A DNA stretch of 35,588 bases from a virus: the IMG/VR virus record IMGVR_UViG_3300022540_000454, positions 1 through 35,588 of that record; one strand, given 5' to 3'. Positions within the stretch are counted from its first letter, which is position 1, and the number at the start of each line of letters is the position of its first letter. Made by a program: the position numbers and the translations under genes. The notes below the pieces were generated by a model that did not search any database, was not told where the DNA came from, and worked only from the letters and a program-made list of their open reading frames with translations. Below are positions 8,830-16,507 of the stretch, piece after piece.

Positions 8830-9039
8830 ATGAAAATGAATGTAAAAATAGGAACTGATGAAAAAGGAAAATTTCTTGAATATAATCTTGAAAATGATTT
8901 TGATAAAAATTTAGGAATGATAACAAGACAATATTATGAATTTGTAGATAGACAATTGCTTGAAAATATGCCTGATAATATTTTATATGATTTGGAAATA
9001 AAAATACACAATGAGATAAAAAGGAGAGGAGAGGATTAA
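8830..9039 (+). CDS. Hypothetical protein, last gene of plus cassette
   Basis: The start is placed at 8830 because GGTGGAGGAAATAAA gives a strong site before this ATG; an earlier in-frame start would overlap the membrane gene. The 69-residue product is acidic. It contains a short helical motif (RQLLENMPDNILYDLEIKI) and is not recognised. Its stop overlaps the stop of the oppositely oriented scaffold gene, so the two genes converge with no room for a conventional terminator. Confidence 0.55.
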   Translation: MKMNVKIGTDEKGKFLEYNLENDFDKNLGMITRQYYEFVDRQLLENMPDNILYDLEIKIHNEIKRRGED

Positions 9040-9719
9040 CTCCCTCCCATCATTTCAGCTTCTAATGCTTCAACCTTCGCCCTATAAGCAGGATCAATAC
9101 TCATTCTACGTTCTCCGCTGTTCTTATCAATTGCAAATCTCATCTCACTAAGAGTATCTTTACTGACTGTTTGTGTTTGTTGTGCTGGTGCAGGTGCTGT
9201 ACCTTGCATTTGTTTCATTAAACCTTCCATCATTTCAACACCTTTAGCAGAGGTTATCATAGCTCCGAAAGTATCCATCATTTCTTCACCTACTTGAGCT
9301 CTAGCCCAATCAGATAGATTAGTTAATCTTGTTTCTGCATCTTTACCAAGAATTTCTTTTTGTTCTGTTACATAAGCTTCTTGAGCTTTCTCTGTAGCTT
9401 CTACATCCATTTGGACTATAGAATTTAGAGCATCATTATTAAGTTGGTTTTCTTTTCCCCATGCTTGTAATGCTTCAAGTCTGGGGGTGGTTTCGATACC
9501 TTCATCCAATGTATAAGTTTCTGGTGATCCATCAAATCCTCCTAGTTTCTGTGAGTAACTCTTCTGTAGTTCGCTATATCCTGTCTCTAGTGCTGATATG
9601 CTATTATACTTTCCATCAGCATAACTGACCGTTTGTTCTGTTGCTTCTCCGTTGTTTTCTACTACTGTTTCTGTCTCAGTAGCTACTTGCTCTGAGGCTA
9701 CTTGTGTTTCTTCACTCAT
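9036..9719 (-). CDS. Capsid assembly scaffolding protein
   Basis: The 227-residue protein is acidic and has a low-complexity Glu/Thr/Val-rich N-terminus (about 1-35). A helical middle follows, then a Gln/Met-rich linker with PAPAQQTQTVS, and a C-terminal segment ending in a helix (DPAYRAKVEALEAEMMGGS). This charged, helical, low-complexity make-up and the location in the head module match podoviral scaffold proteins. The start has AAGGAGATACCT before ATG 9719. It is normally adjacent to the capsid gene; here the plus cassette intervenes. Confidence 0.78.
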   Translation of the reverse strand: MSEETQVASEQVATETETVVENNGEATEQTVSYADGKYNSISALETGYSELQKSYSQKLGGFDGSPETYTLDEGIETTPRLEALQAWGKENQLNNDALNSIVQMDVEATEKAQEAYVTEQKEILGKDAETRLTNLSDWARAQVGEEMMDTFGAMITSAKGVEMMEGLMKQMQGTAPAPAQQTQTVSKDTLSEMRFAIDKNSGERRMSIDPAYRAKVEALEAEMMGGS

Positions 9720-9757
9720 AGGTATCTCCTTGCCAGTTTATCGAGGATAGGGCTCGT

Positions 9758-9904
9758 TTATTTCTTCTTTTTATAAAGACTAGCTTTGATAGCTTGTCCT
9801 TGCTTCTTCGCTTTCGCTTTAGCGTCTTTGCCTGTGTAACAAAATCCTTTATTTCCCCATTTCTTACCGCTTTTACCTTTAGATGTGCATTGTTTAATTG
9901 GCAT
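9758..9904 (-). CDS. 48-residue Lys/Gly-rich phage protein
   Basis: An ATG at 9904 opens a 48-codon frame ending TAA at 9758. The product is strongly basic and contains KSGKKWGNKGFCYTGKDAKA followed by KKQGQAI. This W-G...G.CYTG..AK.KA..QG.AI pattern is common to small phage proteins of unknown role. The two cysteines (residues 6 and 22) may bind metal or form a disulfide. It sits between the amidase and scaffold genes in the late operon. Confidence 0.65.
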   Translation of the reverse strand: MPIKQCTSKGKSGKKWGNKGFCYTGKDAKAKAKKQGQAIKASLYKKKK

Positions 9905-9907
9905 TTT

Positions 9908-10429
9908 CTATCCTTGTCTGATTTCTTCTAATTGTTCATCGGTAAGCATTGGACAACCCCTGCTGCTATGCCCTGGATATTCATTATGATTTTTAATATC
10001 ACTAGATAAAAGATCATACATATCCTCTGATATTAGTAATTGAGATAATTTCTTAATGGCAAGAAGTTGCAAAGGTGTTGCATCATAAACAGTATTACCC
10101 CTATTATCCTTTCCTCCCTCTCTAACTATTCCAGTAGTATCAGCATTGGAACCTTTTACGTGGGCTCCCATATAATCAATCCATCTACCTTTAAAGATGT
10201 TTCCTTCTTTATCTATAAAATAGTGATAACCTATCCCTGAATTCTTCCCCCATCGCTCCACATGCCAACGATCAATAGTGAACACATCGTCACCTCTTCC
10301 TATTGGACTTGCAGTACAATGCAAAGCAATAGAGGTTATTTTTCTTTTGTTGGTTTTATATGTATGTCCTGCACTGATTTCAGCATTTAATTTACGTCCT
10401 ATCGAAGAGAATTTTTTATGTCTTGCCAT
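9908..10429 (-). CDS. Endolysin, N-acetylmuramoyl-L-alanine amidase (T7 lysozyme-like, Amidase_2)
   Basis: The 173 residues match single-domain T7-like amidases (about 150). The fold is readable in order: SIALHCTAS with zinc ligand His37, WGKNSGIGYHYFIDKEG (Tyr68), GAHVKGSN (His90), and near the C-terminus NHNEYPGHSSRGCP with His148/His154 and Cys159 as remaining ligands. It cleaves the amide between N-acetylmuramic acid and L-alanine. There is no signal peptide, so it needs the holins encoded just upstream. In T7 the homologue also inhibits the phage RNA polymerase; none is seen here, so lysis is the likely role. Confidence 0.88.
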   Translation of the reverse strand: MARHKKFSSIGRKLNAEISAGHTYKTNKRKITSIALHCTASPIGRGDDVFTIDRWHVERWGKNSGIGYHYFIDKEGNIFKGRWIDYMGAHVKGSNADTTGIVREGGKDNRGNTVYDATPLQLLAIKKLSQLLISEDMYDLLSSDIKNHNEYPGHSSRGCPMLTDEQLEEIRQG

Positions 10430-10432
10430 TAT

Positions 10433-10516
10433 TTAATCCTTATAACGTTTAATTACCATTTCTAAAACAATAAGTCCTAGTACAATATTTATCAATATTA
10501 TTACCAAATCATTCAT
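10433..10516 (-). CDS. 27-residue single-membrane-span protein in lysis cassette
   Basis: An ATG at 10516 overlaps the stop of the holin gene (ATGA). The frame runs 27 codons to TAA at 10433. The peptide is a single hydrophobic helix (LVIILINIVLGLIVLEMVI) with a short basic tail (KRYKD). Position between holin and endolysin suggests a lysis accessory such as an antiholin or small spanin-like component. That is an inference from context. Confidence 0.55.
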   Translation of the reverse strand: MNDLVIILINIVLGLIVLEMVIKRYKD

Positions 10517-10926
10517 TTTGAATGCACACCTTTTAGTTTTTCATATGTTCTAAGTCCACCAAAACCAAGCATAGCCAGAATAAGATTAAATAACACGCCC
10601 ATATCAAGCGCAGGTGCTATTATACTATGCCCATATAATTCTGCTATCCATATAATGATAGGCTGTCCTATAAAAGAATAAGCTAATGCCATACCGCCTA
10701 CCCATCCAATAAAAGGTCTCCATCCTGATACAAATAAATTTGAAGATTTTGCTTCTTCTAGATTGACTTGTATTTGTCCTAAAGCTGAGGCTTGTTCAAG
10801 TTCTCTTAGTTTAAGTTCTAGTTGCATTACCTTTTCTGGATCTTTGATCGCTTCACCTGTAATAGCTTCTCTTATATCTTTAAATACTCCGCCTATATCA
10901 TTTAAACTAAAATCTATTAAGCTCAT
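10513..10926 (-). CDS. Holin, three-transmembrane (GTA-holin-like) family
   Basis: The 137-residue protein has a soluble, charged N-terminal half with a coiled-coil-like stretch (VMQLELKLRELEQ). The family signature follows: SGWRPFIGWVGGMALAYSF, then IIIWIAEL and a third hydrophobic segment FNLILAMLGFGGLRTYEKL. This arrangement matches the 3TM holin family first described in gene-transfer agents. It overlaps small membrane genes on both sides by four bases and lies just before the amidase. It is expected to permeabilise the inner membrane to release the endolysin. Confidence 0.8.
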   Translation of the reverse strand: MSLIDFSLNDIGGVFKDIREAITGEAIKDPEKVMQLELKLRELEQASALGQIQVNLEEAKSSNLFVSGWRPFIGWVGGMALAYSFIGQPIIIWIAELYGHSIIAPALDMGVLFNLILAMLGFGGLRTYEKLKGVHSK

Positions 10927-11039
10927 CCTTTATACCTCGTACACATTTCTAACATTTCCAAAGTGACTACAAAAAATCCTACTGAACAGAAAGTCACTAA
11001 CCAAGTTTTTAAACGTTCTTTTTTATTTCTTGCTAACAT
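10923..11039 (-). CDS. 38-residue single-span membrane protein in lysis cassette
   Basis: An ATG at 11039 is preceded by GGAGATTAAAA, a good site. The 38-codon frame ends with TGA overlapping the next ATG (ATGA). The product has a basic N-terminus (ARNKKERLK), one hydrophobic helix (WLVTFCSVGFFVVTLEML) and a short tail. It overlaps the preceding holin-like gene by 17 bases. Tight coupling on both sides argues it is a real gene; it may act with one of the holins. Confidence 0.6.
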   Translation of the reverse strand: MLARNKKERLKTWLVTFCSVGFFVVTLEMLEMCTRYKG

Positions 11040-11364
11040 TTTTAATCTCCAGATATTTGGTAAGCTTTTCCTTAAAAGCTAAAGGCATAAAAGTCAGGAT
11101 TATTCCTAATGCTTCCATGCTTATTAATGAACTAAGAGCATAAAGCGATATTGCTAACCTACTATTGTCACTTATACCTAAAATATCAAGAATAAGAGGA
11201 ACAATATACAAAGCAACAAATATACTTGAGACAATGATCGTTGCCGCTACTTTAAAAGTCTTGCTGCTTCCTAGAAAGAATTGAATAAACATTCCAAAGA
11301 GAACAGCTGTCATTATCTGCGATTCATGTATCGCTTCTGATAATTCATGAAGTTTATTTTGCAT
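11023..11364 (-). CDS. Putative second holin, multi-span membrane protein
   Basis: The start is taken at ATG 11364, which has GGAGACAAAG directly upstream; upstream in-frame starts have poor spacing. The 113-residue product has three or four hydrophobic segments (about 17-31, 39-60, 70-84 and 85-95) and a basic C-terminus (KEKLTKYLEIKNVSKK). Size, topology and position at the head of the lysis genes suggest a holin or antiholin. I cannot assign it to a named holin family. Confidence 0.6.
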   Translation of the reverse strand: MQNKLHELSEAIHESQIMTAVLFGMFIQFFLGSSKTFKVAATIIVSSIFVALYIVPLILDILGISDNSRLAISLYALSSLISMEALGIILTFMPLAFKEKLTKYLEIKNVSKK

Positions 11365-11404
11365 CTTTGTCTCCATCACTTCCTACGTTAAACAGTCTAA
11401 TCAT
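11354..11404 (-). CDS. Possible 16-residue leader peptide ahead of the putative holin
   Basis: A strong site (GGAAAGGAGAATAAC) precedes ATG 11404. The frame is only 16 codons (MIRLFNVGSDGDKDAK) and its stop lies just past the holin start at 11364. Ribosomes ending here would be placed on the holin start, so it may couple or time holin synthesis. The site is better than that of the holin itself. Existence as a translated peptide is unproven. Confidence 0.35.
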   Translation of the reverse strand: MIRLFNVGSDGDKDAK

Positions 11405-11437
11405 GTTATTCTCCTTTCCTTATTTTTTTATTGTATC

Positions 11438-12040
11438 TTAAAAGATAGTTTTTTCCATACTGCCTGCTGACTGTACTATTGTTAAATCCGTTGATGCACT
11501 TGCTGTCGCATATAATTCTAAATAATCATCTGCTGCAAACTCTGCATTTGCCATTCGGCAAAGATGAAATACCGTTGTACCTTGTCCTGATAATGTAAGA
11601 GGAACACCAAAAGGAGAACCGTTTTTATATATTTGCCATTCAATATCTATATGGCTTGCATAACTAACAAATGCTTCAAATCTCATTTTAAAAAGACCCG
11701 ATAAGGTAATAGTTACTTTATCATCTACAAAACTAGCTTCTGTACCTACTCCTACTTCAAGTGCTAAGGCATCAAAAGTATTAAGCTTAGTTGGTGATGT
11801 TCCAATTGTTTGTGGTGCTATACTTGTTCCAGTCATTACTGACATACCAACTTCGCCCAAAATTGCTAATGCTGCTTGAACTGATACTGCAGTAATTCCT
11901 AAATCTGTATCATCAAAAGATGAATTAGCAGCAGTCATATCTTCTTTAATTTGTACTTTCTTTGGTGAAGTTGCTGCACCGATATAAATGCTATTGATTT
12001 CACCTGAGTTAAGTATCGTTTGTAATTCTTTATCTGCCAT
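11438..12040 (-). CDS. Putative virion surface or fibre protein with jelly-roll-like C-terminus
   Basis: The 200-residue protein is beta-rich. Its C-terminal half (about 95-195) has alternating hydrophobic strands (KVTITLSGLFKMRFEAFVSY, IDIEWQIYKNGSPFG, TTVFHLCRM, DDYLELYATASASTDLTIV) like the C1q/TNF-type domains often found on phage head fibres and tails. It lies between the Bbp19-like gene and the lysis genes. A head-fibre or appendage role is plausible. The start overlaps the previous gene by 11 bases. Confidence 0.5.
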   Translation of the reverse strand: MADKELQTILNSGEINSIYIGAATSPKKVQIKEDMTAANSSFDDTDLGITAVSVQAALAILGEVGMSVMTGTSIAPQTIGTSPTKLNTFDALALEVGVGTEASFVDDKVTITLSGLFKMRFEAFVSYASHIDIEWQIYKNGSPFGVPLTLSGQGTTVFHLCRMANAEFAADDYLELYATASASTDLTIVQSAGSMEKTIF

Positions 12041-12251
12041 GTTGTACCTCTCTTATGATTTTCTTAATGACATTCGCTTCACCTTGTCTGAGTGTTGTCT
12101 CTTCAAAAGATTGTCCTACTTTATAAATCTCTCTGTCAACAAAAGTGGCTTTTAAATGCTCTAAACATTTTCTTCCTATCTCTGTTTCAAAAGTACCTAC
12201 GAGTAGCTTATGTATTTCTGTAGCTTTTCTTGTTCTTTGTGCATCTATCAT
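12030..12251 (-). CDS. Bbp19-like phage protein
   Basis: The 73-residue protein resembles the small Bbp19-type family encoded next to portal genes in T7-like podoviruses. It has a conserved core of the form GRKCLEHLKATFVDREIYKV, then G..F...T...G...V...I. Function is unknown. Its start overlaps the stop of the portal gene (ATGA), and its end overlaps the next gene. Confidence 0.6.
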   Translation of the reverse strand: MIDAQRTRKATEIHKLLVGTFETEIGRKCLEHLKATFVDREIYKVGQSFEETTLRQGEANVIKKIIREVQHGR

Positions 12252-13783
12252 GTTTGCTCCTGTGCTTCAACTTGTGCTGCTGCCATCATTTGTTCTTGTT
12301 GAGCTTGTTGTTCTCTTTGTTGTTGCCTCATCTGCTTCTCTTCATCAGTTCTTTTGAACTTAGCAGGTAATCCAAGTATATCAAGTATCTCTGATGGTAC
12401 TTTCTCTACTGCGATTTCTTCATTAACTAATTCTGGTGGAAGTACTTGCATAAATTCCATAAATCTACCTATAGCTGCTAGTTGTGATTCGTCCTGGCTT
12501 CTACTTGATGGTGAAGTGAATTTAATAGCTACTTCTTTTCCATCTACTTTAAACTCTGCTATCTTGCCTGCTTGTTTAAGCACAAATACACATCTTGCTA
12601 CAAGTCTTTCAAGTAGTTCGTTTTGGATGCGTCCTGATGCTCCTAGTGAACTTTTAGCCATATCTGCATTACGAATACTCATCTCTGTTGCTGTTCTAAC
12701 AGGGGACTCTTCTATATTTCCGAATGGTTTAGAAATCATAATACGTCTAATGTTATCTTGTAATGATCTTATCTCGTATTGAAGTACTTTATAATCTCCT
12801 GCTGGTGCTAATGGTCTTAGAGTTGGATTATCATTTGCATTTGAACCTACAGGAAGAATTGTACCAGGTTGTAGTCTGATTGTGTAAGGATTGATTACTC
12901 CATCATCTGTTGCTGTATAGATTGGGTTTGCTGTAAATGCTGCAGCTTTGAGATGATCTTCTACCATCTTATTTAAAGTCTTGATGTCTGGTAATGCTCT
13001 CATTACTCTACCACGACCCATTGTCTCACCTGGGATTGTAGACTCTCTAAACACTACCCAAGGATTAGACTCTAAAGTTTCATCTATAAGATAATGCTTT
13101 TCTTCTTTAAAGACTACGATTGATTGATATTTATTACCTTCTTTATACACACCTTCAAGGATTGGTACTTCTGTTGTAGGCTTATCTTTGATGAGTTGTT
13201 TTAACTTCTCATTGAGCTTCGCACCTTTCCAAGTATCAGGTATATCTTGAACAGGAATTTGAAATTCTCTGAATACTGTATCAATTATGCCTTTGCTTGA
13301 TTGTTCAAGGATTAATTCTGAAAGCGAAACACATCTAAAATTAAGTGAAGATTGTATTCCGTCTCCTGCTTCTACGATAACTGCACCTGTTGAAATTCCA
13401 AGATCAAGGAATGCTTCATGTATTTGAGATGAGAAGTTAGATGATTTTATATGATTAAATACTATATCTGTTGTTTGCTCTAGGTATTCATTTACTTTAT
13501 CTTGTTCCTCTTCTGGAATATCTGTACCGACTTCTAATTTCATCCAATTAAGATTAGGAGGCACAAGTTCGAGTTCCATACGTGTTGCGAAGTCTTCCAA
13601 AGCATCTTCTGCTGTAGAGTCAAACACATATTCACGTTTCTTTGAGCCTTTACTCCATTTATCTATGGTATTACGCTGAGGCATGGCATAACGATAACAC
13701 TCCCTAATGTGATGTTCCCATAAAGCTTTATTGGATTTGGCAGCATTAACACGCTTGATTAGCTTTTCATAGTTTGTTGCCAT
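12248..13783 (-). CDS. Portal protein (head-tail connector), T7 gp8-like
   Basis: The 511 residues match T7-like portals (about 535). The N-terminus (YEKLIKRVNAAKSNKALWEH then CYRYAMPQRNTID) and the central VFRESTIPGETMGRGRVMRALPDIKTLN stretch are characteristic. So is the later PVRTATEMSIRNADM motif. The last 35 residues are Gln-rich. It forms the dodecameric ring through which TerL packages DNA and to which the tail adaptor binds. It follows three small genes after TerL. The site AAAGGTAATCAAAG supports ATG 13783. Confidence 0.9.
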   Translation of the reverse strand: MATNYEKLIKRVNAAKSNKALWEHHIRECYRYAMPQRNTIDKWSKGSKKREYVFDSTAEDALEDFATRMELELVPPNLNWMKLEVGTDIPEEEQDKVNEYLEQTTDIVFNHIKSSNFSSQIHEAFLDLGISTGAVIVEAGDGIQSSLNFRCVSLSELILEQSSKGIIDTVFREFQIPVQDIPDTWKGAKLNEKLKQLIKDKPTTEVPILEGVYKEGNKYQSIVVFKEEKHYLIDETLESNPWVVFRESTIPGETMGRGRVMRALPDIKTLNKMVEDHLKAAAFTANPIYTATDDGVINPYTIRLQPGTILPVGSNANDNPTLRPLAPAGDYKVLQYEIRSLQDNIRRIMISKPFGNIEESPVRTATEMSIRNADMAKSSLGASGRIQNELLERLVARCVFVLKQAGKIAEFKVDGKEVAIKFTSPSSRSQDESQLAAIGRFMEFMQVLPPELVNEEIAVEKVPSEILDILGLPAKFKRTDEEKQMRQQQREQQAQQEQMMAAAQVEAQEQT

Positions 13784-14003
13784 CTTTGATTACCTTTTTC
13801 TTTCTAGTTTTCCTGACTTTACCTATTCCTTTGATCTTCTCCCCTGCCTGTAAGAAAATCTCATTCTTATTCGCATCAAGGATTCTTGCATAGGCTGTTA
13901 CTATATAGTCGCCCTCAAAGGCTTCAAACTTCTTATTAGGGATAAGTATAACATCTTCACAGTCATTACCGATTAAGTGTGAATATTCATTAGTGATAAA
14001 CAT
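13767..14003 (-). CDS. Hypothetical protein between TerL and portal
   Basis: The 78-residue protein has a beta-like N-terminal half (DVILIPNKKFEAFEGDYIVT) and a strongly basic C-terminus (KVRKTRKKKVIKDGNKL). No known motif is recognised. The basic tail could contact DNA. The start overlaps the previous stop (TAATG) and its end overlaps the portal gene by 17 bases, so it is part of the coupled late operon. Confidence 0.55.
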   Translation of the reverse strand: MFITNEYSHLIGNDCEDVILIPNKKFEAFEGDYIVTAYARILDANKNEIFLQAGEKIKGIGKVRKTRKKKVIKDGNKL

Positions 14004-14278
14004 TATGAACTCCCAAGAAGTGTTGCTTGTGTTTCTCCTGTTATACCTGTCTCCGCACCTGTTAAGAGTTCACGCTGTGAAAGTCTTTGTCTGCGTTCCT
14101 GTGTTGCTTTTTCTTGTTTCTTTCTCTCTACTTCGATTTTGGCTTCTTGTTTCTTAAGCAGTCCTGCTTGTTTCATTGCTTCTTCTTCTGCTCTACGTTT
14201 TGCTTTTATTGTCTGTGCTGTGGAATAAACTGTTCCCGCTGCTGCTAATGCTCCTAAAATTGGAATTATCGGTGCCAT
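14003..14278 (-). CDS. Small virion-type protein with N-terminal membrane helix and coiled coil
   Basis: The 91-residue protein starts with a hydrophobic, Ala/Gly-rich helix (PIIPILGALAAAGTVYS). A highly charged helical region follows (AEEEAMKQAGLLKKQEAKI, then a Lys/Gln/Arg-rich stretch) that could form a coiled coil. The Thr/Gly-rich tail ends LLTGAETGITGETQATLLG. Similar small proteins lie near portal genes in many podoviruses and have been suggested as ejected or head-associated proteins. Both ends use TAATG overlaps. Confidence 0.55.
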   Translation of the reverse strand: MAPIIPILGALAAAGTVYSTAQTIKAKRRAEEEAMKQAGLLKKQEAKIEVERKKQEKATQERRQRLSQRELLTGAETGITGETQATLLGSS

Positions 14279-14622
14279 TATAAAATCCTTTTCTTTATGT
14301 ATGTAGGCAGAATATCTTTTATATACTGCATCTCTGGATAGACTGATATAATATATTTAAGTCCTTTGCTATATGCTTTTATCCCTTGGAAGGAATTATC
14401 GCACCACGAATAACCCATATATTTAGTGTTATTTATCACTATTATACAACAAAAAGCCATGATTTCATCAGTTTTATTAATATTTATTAAATTTATGTGT
14501 TTATTGGAAAAATAGGCATCGAAATCCTCTTGAGTATAGATTGAATTGTCGATTTCATTCATTTTCTCTTCTATGAAAGCTCTTATGCTATCATCTACTA
14601 TTTGCAGGAAATCTTTGCTCAT
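14278..14622 (-). CDS. Hypothetical protein, possibly T7 gp13/GNAT-like
   Basis: The 114-residue protein has an acidic helical N-terminus, then a beta pair (EIMAFCCIIVINNTKYMGYSW) and a helix (GIKAYSKGLKYIISVYPEM). The layout loosely recalls the gp13-type, acetyltransferase-like proteins of T7-like phages, but the usual C-terminal N...FL...GF segment is absent. The protein may be truncated, or unrelated. It is linked by four- and one-base overlaps to its neighbours. Confidence 0.5.
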   Translation of the reverse strand: MSKDFLQIVDDSIRAFIEEKMNEIDNSIYTQEDFDAYFSNKHINLININKTDEIMAFCCIIVINNTKYMGYSWCDNSFQGIKAYSKGLKYIISVYPEMQYIKDILPTYIKKRIL

Positions 14623-14777
14623 CTTGTTAAGAATCTTATTTCTGCTAGTTTTCTTTCTAAGCGGATTATTTCACTTTCTATCCTTTTGCGTGCAATAAAC
14701 TCTAACAGATATGCTTCGTAGATTTCCTTTTTAGTCCAATTGTTGAACTTTACTTCATCTTCTTTAGTCAAAAACAT
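14619..14777 (-). CDS. 52-residue helical protein after TerL
   Basis: An ATG at 14777, inside the last codons of the terminase gene, opens a 52-codon frame ending TGA at 14619, overlapping the next ATG. The product is mostly charged helix (NNWTKKEIYEAYLLEFIARK, then SEIIRLERKLAEI), a probable short coiled coil. It fills what would otherwise be a 140-base gap. Function is unknown. Confidence 0.6.
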   Translation of the reverse strand: MFLTKEDEVKFNNWTKKEIYEAYLLEFIARKRIESEIIRLERKLAEIRFLTR

Positions 14778-16080
14778 TCCATTCGTTTGTATTTCCATGC
14801 GATTGTCTCCTATTTTGTTTACTTAATTGATCATTCCAGCTTAATGCAAAGTATCTCCATGCATCTGCACCATGTGAAGCCCAATCATGTAAAGGTTTAT
14901 CTTTGAACACATTATGCTTCTCATCAAACTCTTTACGATAGTTCTTTAAACATTTAATACCTTCTTTACAGTTCTCAGCATCAAACCAAACTCTACCTAT
15001 AATGTTTCTTCCTGCCTCAATACCATCCATTAAGCCTTTGTTTGGCACAAGTCTAACATTGATACCCATCTTCCTAAGTGCTACCTCCCTGGATTGTCCT
15101 GTACTTAATTCTCTAACTCTTATATCATGTGGGAAATAGTGACCTTCAAAGACAAAGTCATGAGTATCTCTTAGATCATGTAACCAATTCACATAATGCC
15201 TAAGCCCTTCTCCACTATTCTCATAATATGCAACTGCTCTTAGTTCATTACCATGAGCCTGTATTACCCAAATGCTTGTAGCATCTGCTATCCCTAAATC
15301 CCAATAAGAGAATGTTTTAAGTGTTGGCTCTATTGGTATATCGGTTATGCGTCCTGCTTTGGCAGCTACATTCATTTGTTTAATGTAGTATGCTCCCTCT
15401 ATATCCATATCATTCCATGAACCATCTAACCATTGTTCCCTTAGCCCGGGAGGTAAATTCTCTAAATATTTAAGATACCCTGGATCTGCATCCATCAAGT
15501 ACTTATTATCTCTGATAGTTGCAGGTATATAGATGCGAGTTTTTCCGTCTATTTCAAACTTAACGCTATGCTCTTTAGTATCTATACGAAATCTATCTTT
15601 AACCCATTCGTGACCCTGTCCACCTGGATTAGTAGTTAAGTATATCTGAGTCCTTATACCTGGAACTGTGGAACGGACTGAACCTAATAGCTTTTCATAT
15701 AACTTCTCTGTGGGTATATGAGTAACTTCTTCCATTAATAGACGGTGTATTTCCCATCCTTGATATTTAGTGTAAGCATCTGATGTTGCCAAATGTCCTG
15801 TATAAATTGTAGCACCTGATGGGAATTTGATTGTAACGGGATTGCCTGAGAATTTAGCACCCATCGGAGTGTATTTTGTTCTAGCTCTATCAACGAAATC
15901 TGCCAGGTCTGTTGCATTACGTCTAATAACTAACTGTCTTAAACCTTTATTGTCTATATCATAAAGTAACCATTGTAATGCACCATCCGTCTTGCCTCCA
16001 CCTCTTGAACCTCCGAATAGAACTTCATCTGCTGTAGTCTCTAATGATAGTTCTTGTTTAGGAGTTGGCTTCCATGTCAT
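14764..16080 (-). CDS. terL: Terminase large subunit (packaging ATPase and nuclease)
   Basis: The 438-residue protein contains Walker A GGSRGGGKT (residues 23-31) and Walker B LLMEEVTHI (about 114-122). A coupling motif YLTTNPGG follows. The RNase H-like nuclease domain has Asp261 in YWDLGIADATS, Asp319 in PHDI and a C-terminal Asp (399 or 406). The PHDI...G.SR pattern places it with the Terminase_6 / headful-type large subunits rather than T7 gp19. It drives DNA into the prohead through the portal and cuts the concatemer. Its ATG overlaps the TerS stop by four bases. Confidence 0.93.
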   Translation of the reverse strand: MTWKPTPKQELSLETTADEVLFGGSRGGGKTDGALQWLLYDIDNKGLRQLVIRRNATDLADFVDRARTKYTPMGAKFSGNPVTIKFPSGATIYTGHLATSDAYTKYQGWEIHRLLMEEVTHIPTEKLYEKLLGSVRSTVPGIRTQIYLTTNPGGQGHEWVKDRFRIDTKEHSVKFEIDGKTRIYIPATIRDNKYLMDADPGYLKYLENLPPGLREQWLDGSWNDMDIEGAYYIKQMNVAAKAGRITDIPIEPTLKTFSYWDLGIADATSIWVIQAHGNELRAVAYYENSGEGLRHYVNWLHDLRDTHDFVFEGHYFPHDIRVRELSTGQSREVALRKMGINVRLVPNKGLMDGIEAGRNIIGRVWFDAENCKEGIKCLKNYRKEFDEKHNVFKDKPLHDWASHGADAWRYFALSWNDQLSKQNRRQSHGNTNEWNVFD

Positions 16081-16448
16081 TTAGACTTATCTTTCTTTGG
16101 TGCGTAGTAGTGAACTTCTTGAGTAGCTTTGATTTCTTGTCTCTCTATATATATGCCTTCCATCCTATTAAGCATATCTATTGATTTACCATCACCTTCT
16201 TTAGCCCATTTTGTAAGTAATTTCTTTCTTTCTTCTATGGTTAATATATGAGGTGAATACTCTTGCATCTGCAATTCATGTATTCTTAGGGCTACCTTAG
16301 AGTTGTGTAATACATCGTGTGCTTGCACATATATGGAGCTATCTGAGTCTGTTTTTGAGTCATATATTTTTCTATATGCTTTTGCTGCAGTACCGCCATT
16401 TAACACATATTCAATTGCAAAAAGTTCTTGTTTTTCTGTTAGTTTCAT
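16077..16448 (-). CDS. terS: Terminase small subunit
   Basis: The product is 123 residues from ATG 16448 (125 from an in-frame TTG at 16454). The N-terminus carries the Terminase_2 signature, KLTEKQELFAIEYVLNGGTA followed by AKAYRKIYDSK, an HTH-type DNA-binding region. A helical middle with the family's LTIEERKKLLTKWA stretch follows. It recognises the packaging site and regulates TerL. A perfect extended -10 lies only a few bases before the ATG, so its mRNA may be leaderless (see 16454-16462). Confidence 0.85.
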   Translation of the reverse strand: MKLTEKQELFAIEYVLNGGTAAKAYRKIYDSKTDSDSSIYVQAHDVLHNSKVALRIHELQMQEYSPHILTIEERKKLLTKWAKEGDGKSIDMLNRMEGIYIERQEIKATQEVHYYAPKKDKSK

Positions 16449-16453
16449 TCTCA

Positions 16454-16462
16454 ATTATACCA
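16454..16462 (-). promoter_or_regulatory. Extended -10 promoter at the terminase start
   Basis: The minus strand reads TGGTATAAT with TATAAT at 16459-16454. Five bases separate the hexamer from ATG 16448. A normal start 6-7 bases after the hexamer would fall on the first bases of the ATG, giving a leaderless transcript for terS and the late genes. No Shine-Dalgarno is present between. Confidence 0.5.
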
Positions 16463-16507
16463 TATTCCTAAAAAGTTATATACTCAAAATACTTTTGTGC
16501 TTTGCCT

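Noticed and set aside
8118-8926. Minus-strand frames of 65 and 113 codons opposite the plus cassette
   Set aside because: They have Phe/Ile-rich low-complexity composition typical of antisense shadows, no ribosome sites, and are covered by four coupled plus-strand genes.
12354-12782. Plus-strand frame of 142 codons opposite the portal gene
   Set aside because: Antisense shadow of conserved portal sequence, Ser-rich composition and no ribosome site.
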